Positions 56,672 to 64,000 of a stretch of 64,000 bases of DNA are shown here, piece after piece (position 1 is the first letter of the stretch; each line of letters starts with the position of its first letter). Below the pieces are notes generated by a model that searched no databases, had not been told where the DNA came from, and saw nothing but the letters and a program-made list of their open reading frames with translations. The translations under genes and the position numbers were made by a program. Source of the DNA: Simplicispira hankyongi (GTDB lineage Bacteria > Pseudomonadota > Gammaproteobacteria > Burkholderiales > Burkholderiaceae_C); the NCBI RefSeq assembly GCF_003570885.1, contig NZ_QXJC01000006.1, positions 16,457 through 80,456 on the forward strand, given 5' to 3'.

Positions 56672-57772
56672 ATGGAAAAGACCACTGCCTGGCCCCTGGC
56701 GCTGGTGTACACCGCGCTGATCATCTTTGCCAGCCTGTTCCCGTTTGAGGGCTGGCGCGCGCAGGGGATCGCGCCCTGGGAGTTTCTTGTGGCGCGCTTG
56801 CCGCATTACTGGACGGGTTTTGACGTCACCATCAACATTGCCGGCTACGCGCCGCTCGGCTTCCTGCTGGCGCTGGGGTTCACGCGCAGCGGCTGGCCGC
56901 GCTCGGCGGTTCCACTGGCGTTCGTGATCGGGACGCTGCTGTCGCTCCTGATGGAGTTCCTGCAGATCTACCTGCCCAAGCGCGTTTCCTCCAACCTCGA
57001 TCTGCTGCTGAATTCTGCCGGCATATTGCTTGGCGCAGTGACGGCCGCAGGGCTCGAGCGCCTGGGTGCGCTGGACCACTGGAGCCGCTTTCGCGCGCGC
57101 TGGTTTGCCCGCGATGCGCGCGGAGCCCTGGTGCTGCTGGCGCTATGGCCGTGGGCGCTGCTGTTTCCGGCGGCCGAGCCGTTTGGATTGGGCCAGGTGA
57201 TCGAGCGACTCGAAGCTGTGCTGGACGATCTTTTCGATGGCACACCGTTTTACGACTGGCTGCCCGTGCGCCAGGTGCCGCTGGAGGCGCTCTCGCCTGC
57301 GGTCGAAGCGCTCTGCGTGGGCCTGGGCCTGCTGGCGCCCTGTTTGCTCGCCTTCAGCGTGGCGCGCCAGCCAGCCCGGCGGGTGGCGCTGCTGTTGTCG
57401 GCTGCGGTGATAGGCGTGGGGGTGACGGCGCTGTCCTCGGCGCTGAGTTGGGGGCCATCGCACGCCTGGGCGTGGCTGAGTGCGCCTGCGCGCGCCGGCA
57501 TCGTATTGGGCCTGTTGTTCGCGGCGGCCGCCATCGGACTGCGCCAGCGCGCCTGCGCTGTGGTGCTGCTGGTGGTGATCAGCCTGCATCTGGCACTGCT
57601 GAACGACGCGCCCACCAGCGCCTACTTCGCTCAGACGCTGGTCGACTGGGAGCAGGGCCGCTTCATCCGCTTCTACGGCCTGGGCCAATGGCTGGGCTGG
57701 CTTTGGCCTTACGTTACGCTGGTCTACGTGCTGCAGCGCGCTTCGCGCCGGGCACTGCCCGAGCGTGGCTGA
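56672..57772 (+). CDS. VanZ-like family membrane protein
   Basis: A 366-aa integral membrane protein. The VanZ-like domain (about residues 8-125) has the conserved DVTINIAGYAPLGFLLALG and SLLMEFLQIYLPKRVSSNLDL-type sequence (MEFLQ...R..D.LLN pattern), followed by about six further helices. VanZ-like proteins are implicated in teicoplanin resistance in enterococci; in proteobacteria their role is unknown. The MITE just upstream leaves a poor ribosome binding site (GGCGCGCGC). Confidence 0.82.
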   Translation: MEKTTAWPLALVYTALIIFASLFPFEGWRAQGIAPWEFLVARLPHYWTGFDVTINIAGYAPLGFLLALGFTRSGWPRSAVPLAFVIGTLLSLLMEFLQIYLPKRVSSNLDLLLNSAGILLGAVTAAGLERLGALDHWSRFRARWFARDARGALVLLALWPWALLFPAAEPFGLGQVIERLEAVLDDLFDGTPFYDWLPVRQVPLEALSPAVEALCVGLGLLAPCLLAFSVARQPARRVALLLSAAVIGVGVTALSSALSWGPSHAWAWLSAPARAGIVLGLLFAAAAIGLRQRACAVVLLVVISLHLALLNDAPTSAYFAQTLVDWEQGRFIRFYGLGQWLGWLWPYVTLVYVLQRASRRALPERG

Positions 57773-57804
57773 GGCAGCGCCCGGCACACTTTTAGAATGC
57801 AGAC

Positions 57805-58155
57805 ATGAGCGAATCCACTGCCGCAGCGCCCGGCTACTTTGCGCGCCATATTTTTTTCTGCCTTAATGAACGCTCCAATGGCGAGGCCTGCTGCGCCCAG
57901 CACGGCGCCCAGGCCGCGTTCGAGCATTGCAAGTCGCGCGTCAAGGCCGCCGGCCTCGCCGGCCCAGGCAAGGTGCGGGTGAACAAGTCGGGCTGCCTGG
58001 ACCGCTGCGCCGCCGGGCCGGTGGCGGTGGTCTATCCCGAAGGCGTCTGGTACAGCTACGTGGACCTGTCCGACATCGACGAGATCGTCGATTCGCACCT
58101 GGTGCGCGGCGTGGTGGTCGAGCGTTTGCGCACGCCGCCGGAACTTGGGCGCTAA
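57805..58155 (+). CDS. thioredoxin-like 2Fe-2S ferredoxin
   Basis: A 116-aa soluble protein of the (2Fe-2S) ferredoxin family related to NuoE/Shethna-type domains. Cysteines are at HIFFCLNERSNGEACC (about residues 19-30) and NKSGCLDRCAAGPVAVVYPEG (split here at residues 64-68), the typical C-x~10-C...C-x3-C arrangement. Redox partner unknown. It follows VanZ by 32 bp and precedes a hydrolase; AGACATG start with a weak ribosome binding site. Confidence 0.86.
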   Translation: MSESTAAAPGYFARHIFFCLNERSNGEACCAQHGAQAAFEHCKSRVKAAGLAGPGKVRVNKSGCLDRCAAGPVAVVYPEGVWYSYVDLSDIDEIVDSHLVRGVVVERLRTPPELGR

Positions 58156-58210
58156 GAAACGCTCAACCTGTTCGGTGCGCACCGGTAGATGTGCCAAAAA
58201 ATACAGTCAA

Positions 58211-58256
58211 ATCGGCCTCTAGCGCTTATCCTATAAGCGCTGTTAGCTATTAAAAA
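58211..58256. repeat. short palindromic repeat, copy 10 (forward)
   Basis: ATCGGCCTCTAGCGCTTAT, CCTA, TAAGCGCTGTTAGCTATT. It lies 9 bp upstream of the TTG start of the following hydrolase gene, so it would be in its leader. Confidence 0.85.
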
Positions 58257-58265
58257 AGTAGTCCA

Positions 58266-58892
58266 TTGAACGCCCAAACCGAACGCTTGGTCCTGCAGGG
58301 CGAAGCTGGCGCCCTTGAGGCGCTGCGCGATACCGCCGCGGCGGCACACGGCGTGGCCGTGCTGGCGCATCCGCACCCGCTGTTTGGCGGCACCATGCAC
58401 AACAAAGTGGTCCAGACGCTGGCCCGAGCCTTCGTGCAGTGCGGTTACACCGCGGTGCGTTTCAACTTTCGTGGCGTAGGCGAGAGCGCTGGCACCCACG
58501 ACGCGGGCCGCGGCGAGCTTGCCGATCTGCTGGCGGTCGTGGATCAGGTGGCTGCGGATGGTCCTATCGCCCTGGCAGGTTTTTCTTTTGGTGCCTTCGT
58601 CACCAGCCACGCCTTGGCGCAATTGTGGAGTGCGCGCGACGTGCGGCACGCCGTGTTGGTGGGAACGGCCGCCAGCCGCTTTGCGGTCGCACCCGTACCG
58701 GCAGAGGCCCACGCACGCACACTCGTGCTGCACGGCGAGAGCGACGACACCGTGCCGCTCGCCAGCGTGCTCGACTGGGCGCGGCCGCAGACACTACCGG
58801 TTACCGTGATTCCCGGAGTAGGGCATTTCTTTCACGGACAATTGCCGCTGCTCAAGAATTTGGTGGTGCGCCACCTGCAGGCCCCGGGCTGA
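58266..58892 (+). CDS. alpha/beta hydrolase (YsgA/dienelactone-type, small)
   Basis: A 208-aa hydrolase. VLAHPHPLFGGTMHNKVV (about residues 32-49) and RFNFRGVGESAG are typical of the small bacterial CocE/alpha-beta group; the nucleophile lies in LAGFSFGAFV (Ser about 101), Asp in LHGESDDTVPL and His in GVGHFFHG. No ATG precedes the fold; a TTG at 58266 is the only start after the repeat. The natural substrate is unknown. Confidence 0.82.
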   Translation: MNAQTERLVLQGEAGALEALRDTAAAAHGVAVLAHPHPLFGGTMHNKVVQTLARAFVQCGYTAVRFNFRGVGESAGTHDAGRGELADLLAVVDQVAADGPIALAGFSFGAFVTSHALAQLWSARDVRHAVLVGTAASRFAVAPVPAEAHARTLVLHGESDDTVPLASVLDWARPQTLPVTVIPGVGHFFHGQLPLLKNLVVRHLQAPG

Positions 58893-58959
58893 CGCAATGC
58901 GCTTGCGTGCCGCCCAGGCGGCATGCCGTTTTTTCACTTTAGACCCATCCGCGAGCTCC

Positions 58960-60129
58960 ATGAACCGAATCTTTCGCGCCCTGCGCGCCCTCGTCTTTCC
59001 CATTTTTGCCGTTGCTGCTGCCGGCGGTGCCTTCGCTCAGGCGCCGCAGCCACCGGAGATCGCTGCGCGCAATTACCTGCTGATGGATGCCACCTCCGGG
59101 CAGATTCTGGCCGCCAAGGACATTGACGCGCCGGTGGAACAGGCATCGCTGACCAAGCTGATGGCTTCTTATGTCGTTTTTGATGCCCTGCGCGCCAAGA
59201 AAATCACGCTGGAGCAAAAATTTCCGGTGAGTGAGCGCGCCTGGAAGATGCCGGGCTCGCGCATGTTCATCGACCCCAAGATGCAGGTGCCAGTCGGTGA
59301 CTTGATCAGTGGCATGGTCATCCAGTCGGGCAACGACGCCACCATGGCGCTGGCCGAGGGCGTGGGCGGCACGGCCGAGCAGTTCGTCAAGATGATGAAC
59401 GAAGAAGCTGCGGCCATGGGCCTCAAAGGCACGGCCTACAAGAACCCCGACGGCCTGACCGAGGCTGGCCACATCACCACGGCGCGCGACCTCGCCACCA
59501 TCACGGCGCGCCTGCGCCACGATTTCCCCGAGTACATGCACTACTACGCGGCCAAGCAGTACCTCTACCCCGGTACGCCGAAGTCGAACAGCCAAAACCG
59601 CAACTACCTGCTGTTTCGTGATCCGTCGGTCGATGGCATGAAGACTGGCCACACCGCTGCCGCGGGTTACTGCCTGGTTGCCACTGCGCACCGCGACTTT
59701 CCCAACGTCGGTGAGCGTCGCCTGATTGCCATCGTGCTCGGCACTACCAGCGAAAACGCCCGCGCCAACGAAAGCCAGAAGCTGCTCAACTGGGGGTACA
59801 CAGCCTTTGATGCGGTCAAACTCTTTGACGCCAACCAGGCCGTGGAGACGCCGGCGGTCTGGAAGGGCACACAAAGCACCCTCAAGATTGGCAGTGCCGA
59901 CCCCATCGTCATTTCCGTCCCGGCAGGCAGCGCCGGCAAGGTGAAGACACAGGTCGTCCGCCAAGACCCGCTGGTGGCGCCGTTTACCAAAGGACAGGAA
60001 GTCGGCAAGCTCAAGGTCGTTGTGGGCGACCAGACGGTGCGCGAAGTGCCGCTGGTGGCGCTCGACGATGTTCCGCAGGCTGGCATCTTCGGCCGCGCCT
60101 GGGATGCGATCCGCCTCTGGATCAAGTAG
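58960..60129 (+). CDS. dacC: D-alanyl-D-alanine carboxypeptidase (PBP5/6 type)
   Basis: A 389-aa periplasmic serine peptidase that trims peptidoglycan pentapeptides. A signal peptide ends near GGAFAQ. Active-site motifs: SxxK in ASLTKLM (about residue 65), SxN in IQSGNDATMAL (about 125) and KTG in DGMKTGHTAA (about 228). The C-terminal PBP5 beta domain ends with an amphipathic tail (RAWDAIRLWIK) that would anchor it to the inner membrane. ATG 58960 chosen for the signal peptide. Confidence 0.92.
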   Translation: MNRIFRALRALVFPIFAVAAAGGAFAQAPQPPEIAARNYLLMDATSGQILAAKDIDAPVEQASLTKLMASYVVFDALRAKKITLEQKFPVSERAWKMPGSRMFIDPKMQVPVGDLISGMVIQSGNDATMALAEGVGGTAEQFVKMMNEEAAAMGLKGTAYKNPDGLTEAGHITTARDLATITARLRHDFPEYMHYYAAKQYLYPGTPKSNSQNRNYLLFRDPSVDGMKTGHTAAAGYCLVATAHRDFPNVGERRLIAIVLGTTSENARANESQKLLNWGYTAFDAVKLFDANQAVETPAVWKGTQSTLKIGSADPIVISVPAGSAGKVKTQVVRQDPLVAPFTKGQEVGKLKVVVGDQTVREVPLVALDDVPQAGIFGRAWDAIRLWIK

Positions 60130-60170
60130 AAGATACAACCCCCTGCGCGGGCAGGCTTGGAGTTGCAGCC

Positions 60171-60233
60171 CTCAGCCCCTTCTCTTGGCTTTGCCAGGAA
60201 GGGGCGCCGCCGATGCGGCGGGGCGGCCCTTGC
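60171..60233. repeat. GC-rich hairpin repeat, family 2, copy 2 (reverse)
   Basis: A CCCCTTCTCTTGGC...GGAAGGGG hairpin followed by GCGGCGGGGCGGCCCTTGC, the exact reverse complement of the block at 13712-13730. It lies in the 291-bp gap between the carboxypeptidase gene and rpsL and may terminate the former. Confidence 0.65.
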
Positions 60234-60350
60234 ACGGCGGCCGCTCGCCTAAAGCGTGCCTGTGTTGAGGGTTGTGGCGGGGCTGGGCCCGGCCTGAAAG
60301 CTCGGACCCGCTTGCCCCATGCAGGCTTTGCTGCTACATTTGAAGGCTTT

Positions 60351-60363
60351 TCGGAATTTCCGA
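60351..60363. promoter_or_regulatory. palindrome in the str-operon leader
   Basis: TCGGAA-T-TTCCGA, perfect 6-bp arms, 58 bp upstream of the rpsL start codon. It could be a regulator site or a small RNA hairpin. The str promoter is expected in this region, but no convincing -35/-10 pair was found. Confidence 0.35.
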
Positions 60364-60420
60364 AGGGAAACACGTTTTCGCTTATCACGCTAGATTTCAC
60401 GTTTAGGGACGTCAGTATTC

Positions 60421-60798
60421 ATGCCAACCATTAACCAGCTCGTGCGTCACGGGCGCGAGGTCGAAAAGACCAAATCCAAAAGCCCGGCGATGGAAAACTC
60501 GCCGCAGCGCCGTGGTGTCTGCACCCGTGTGTACACCACCACCCCCAAGAAACCTAACTCTGCTCTGCGCAAAGTTGCCAAGGTTCGTCTGACGAACGGT
60601 TTCGAGGTCATTTCCTACATCGGCGGCGAAGGCCACAACCTGCAAGAGCACAGCGTCGTGCTGGTGCGCGGCGGTCGTGTGAAGGACTTGCCTGGTGTGC
60701 GCTACCACATCGTGCGCGGCTCGCTCGACTTGCAAGGCGTGAAAGACCGCAAGCAGTCGCGCTCCAAGTACGGCGCCAAGAAGCCCAAGGCCAAGTAA
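60421..60798 (+). CDS. rpsL: 30S ribosomal protein S12
   Basis: A 125-aa protein of the small subunit decoding site. The sequence is typical from [12 protein letters not shown] to the end [10 protein letters not shown], with the highly conserved [14 protein letters not shown] and [13 protein letters not shown]. The lysines whose mutation gives streptomycin resistance (E. coli K43 and K88 positions) are unchanged, so the protein looks drug-sensitive. First gene of the str operon. Confidence 0.98.
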   Translation: MPTINQLVRHGREVEKTKSKSPAMENSPQRRGVCTRVYTTTPKKPNSALRKVAKVRLTNGFEVISYIGGEGHNLQEHSVVLVRGGRVKDLPGVRYHIVRGSLDLQGVKDRKQSRSKYGAKKPKAK

Positions 60799-60976
60799 AC
60801 CGGGCCCTGAGCCAGGTTTCTGTCCAGTACATCGGTGTTTGCCGTGCCTTGGCGGGCCGTGCAAGCGAAGTGACCCCAAACGCAAATGTCTTGCGCGGGT
60901 CGAGTAAGTGAGAGTTCTGTATGGCTCTCGCGGCGTTCTGAAAAGGCGCCAACTGAAGCAAATATTGAGGTGAAAA

Positions 60977-61450
60977 ATGCCACGTCGTCGCGAAGTTCCC
61001 AAACGTGAAATCTTGCCGGACCCTAAATTCGGCAATGTAGAGCTGTCCAAATTCATGAACGTGATCATGGAAGGCGGCAAGAAGGCTGTGGCCGAGCGCA
61101 TCATTTATGGCGCGCTTGACCTCATCGAGAAGAAGAATCCCGACAAAGACCCGCTGGAAGCTTTCGTTGTGGCCATCAACAACGTCAAGCCCATGGTCGA
61201 AGTCAAGTCGCGCCGTGTCGGTGGCGCGAACTACCAGGTGCCTGTGGAAGTGCGCCCGGTGCGCCGTCTGGCGCTGTCGATGCGCTGGATCAAGGAAGCC
61301 GCCCGCAAGCGCGGCGAAAAATCGATGGCACAACGCCTGGCCAACGAGATTCTGGAGGCCACCGAAGGCCGTGGCGGCGCCATGAAGAAGCGTGACGAAG
61401 TGCACCGCATGGCCGAAGCCAACAAGGCTTTCAGCCACTTCCGCTTCTAA
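60977..61450 (+). CDS. rpsG: 30S ribosomal protein S7
   Basis: A 157-aa head-domain protein that nucleates 30S assembly and, in E. coli, represses str-operon translation. Family segments [31 protein letters not shown] and [20 protein letters not shown] are present. It lies 178 bp after rpsL with TTGAGGTG before the ATG. Confidence 0.98.
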   Translation: MPRRREVPKREILPDPKFGNVELSKFMNVIMEGGKKAVAERIIYGALDLIEKKNPDKDPLEAFVVAINNVKPMVEVKSRRVGGANYQVPVEVRPVRRLALSMRWIKEAARKRGEKSMAQRLANEILEATEGRGGAMKKRDEVHRMAEANKAFSHFRF

Positions 61451-61477
61451 GTTTCGTCCCCATATTCCGAAGTCTGG

Positions 61478-61510
61478 AAGCCCGACCCGCCTCCTTGGCG
61501 GGCGGGCTTT
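61478..61510 (+). terminator. terminator-like hairpin between rpsG and fusA
   Basis: AAGCCCG-ACCCGCC pairs with GGCGGG-CGGGCTT around a TCCTT loop, giving a long GC stem followed by TTTCAG. The short T-run makes partial termination or attenuation likelier than a full stop, since fusA starts only 22 bp later. Confidence 0.5.
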
Positions 61511-61532
61511 CAGCCGTTAACGAAAGCACATC

Positions 61533-63635
<2,103 letters not shown>

Positions 63636-63641
63636 GTCCTT

Positions 63642-63672
63642 GGGGTCAGATCAGCTCCGCTGCTCTGGCCCC
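63642..63672. terminator. imperfect stem-loop after fusA
   Basis: GGGGTCAG pairs with CTGGCCCC (7 of 8) around a 15-nt loop, 6 bp after the fusA stop, without a T-run. Together with the repeat at 63738 it makes up most of the 272-bp gap before tuf. Confidence 0.35.
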
Positions 63673-63737
63673 TCTGACTGGATGGGGGTAGGTCAGCCTG
63701 GCTGTTCTGCCCTCTCTGCTGGGTGAATTCATGGTCA

Positions 63738-63785
63738 AAATGGCCTCTAGCGCTTATCTATCAAGCGCAGACAGCTAATTTTTCA
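63738..63785. repeat. short palindromic repeat, copy 11 (forward)
   Basis: AAATGGCCTCTAGCGCTTAT, CTAT, CAAGCGCAGACAGCTAATT, between fusA and tuf inside the str operon. Confidence 0.8.
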
Positions 63786-63871
63786 GTAGCAAATAGTTTT
63801 TTGCAATCTGCGATCCGGTGCCGTCCCGTTGTCCTGTGCGGGGCGACCAAGCAACCGGGTGCAGACGTTAA

Positions 63872-64000
<129 letters not shown>

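Overview
The window looks like chromosomal DNA of a high-GC betaproteobacterium (order Burkholderiales), most likely family Comamonadaceae (Acidovorax/Alicycliphilus-like). The basis is the rpsL-rpsG-fusA-tuf order, the lplT/alr pairing, anaerobic ubiquinone genes, and many copies of a short AGCGCTTA..TAAGCGCT intergenic repeat that I associate with that family. The assignment is inference; no rRNA or tRNA gene lies here.

Layout. 1-1943: MarR regulator and MFS exporter with a visible MarR-type operator. 2006-10886 (minus): an RND efflux operon (adaptor, pump, CMD-family protein, TolC-like channel) that runs into a canonical sulfide:quinone reductase, a DUF302-like stub and a second, cysteine-poor SQR homologue. 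11022-16831 (minus): an almost fully stop/start-overlapped operon with TetR, HlyD adaptor, FtsX-type permease, ABC ATPase, small membrane protein and NodT-type outer-membrane lipoprotein. 17089-18381: acyl-CoA dehydrogenase.

18413-29354 is the most unusual region. Divergent from a heme A synthase, and behind an FNR/Dnr-like box, lie a small membrane protein, a CuA subunit II, a heme-copper oxidase subunit I that lacks the active-site tyrosine (GHSSQQ), heme O synthase and a SCO protein. These are followed by four genes joined by ATGA overlaps: cytochrome b fused to two 4Fe-4S clusters and an MvhD-like domain, an unknown periplasmic protein, a second aberrant heme-copper subunit I, and cytochrome b fused to a 2Fe-2S/FAD/NAD(P)H reductase. 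I infer an anaerobic NO-reductase-like (sNOR-type) respiratory module with its own NAD(P)H- and ferredoxin-facing electron inputs.

29336-34753 (minus): ubiD, ubiX, a DGC-domain protein and ubiT-ubiV-ubiU, the oxygen-independent ubiquinone pathway. ubiU has its own class-II FNR/Dnr-like promoter, so both regions plausibly switch on together when oxygen is limiting.

34974-58892 is mixed housekeeping, transport and signalling: MFS, DUF937, lipase-like hydrolase, M20 peptidase, diguanylate cyclase, two MCPs, a GGDEF-EAL protein, alr, lplT, EamA, glutathione peroxidase, CorA, a MASE1 histidine kinase with an ANTAR response regulator, hemB, hemJ, VanZ and a 2Fe-2S protein. 58960-64000: D-Ala-D-Ala carboxypeptidase, then the str operon (rpsL, rpsG, fusA) and the start of tuf.

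Three 161-163 bp palindromic elements with 4-bp YTAR target duplications (IS5-type MITEs), eleven copies of the short repeat, and a second repeat family are scattered between genes. One MITE sits inside a short repeat. No transposase, CRISPR array or prophage gene was seen.
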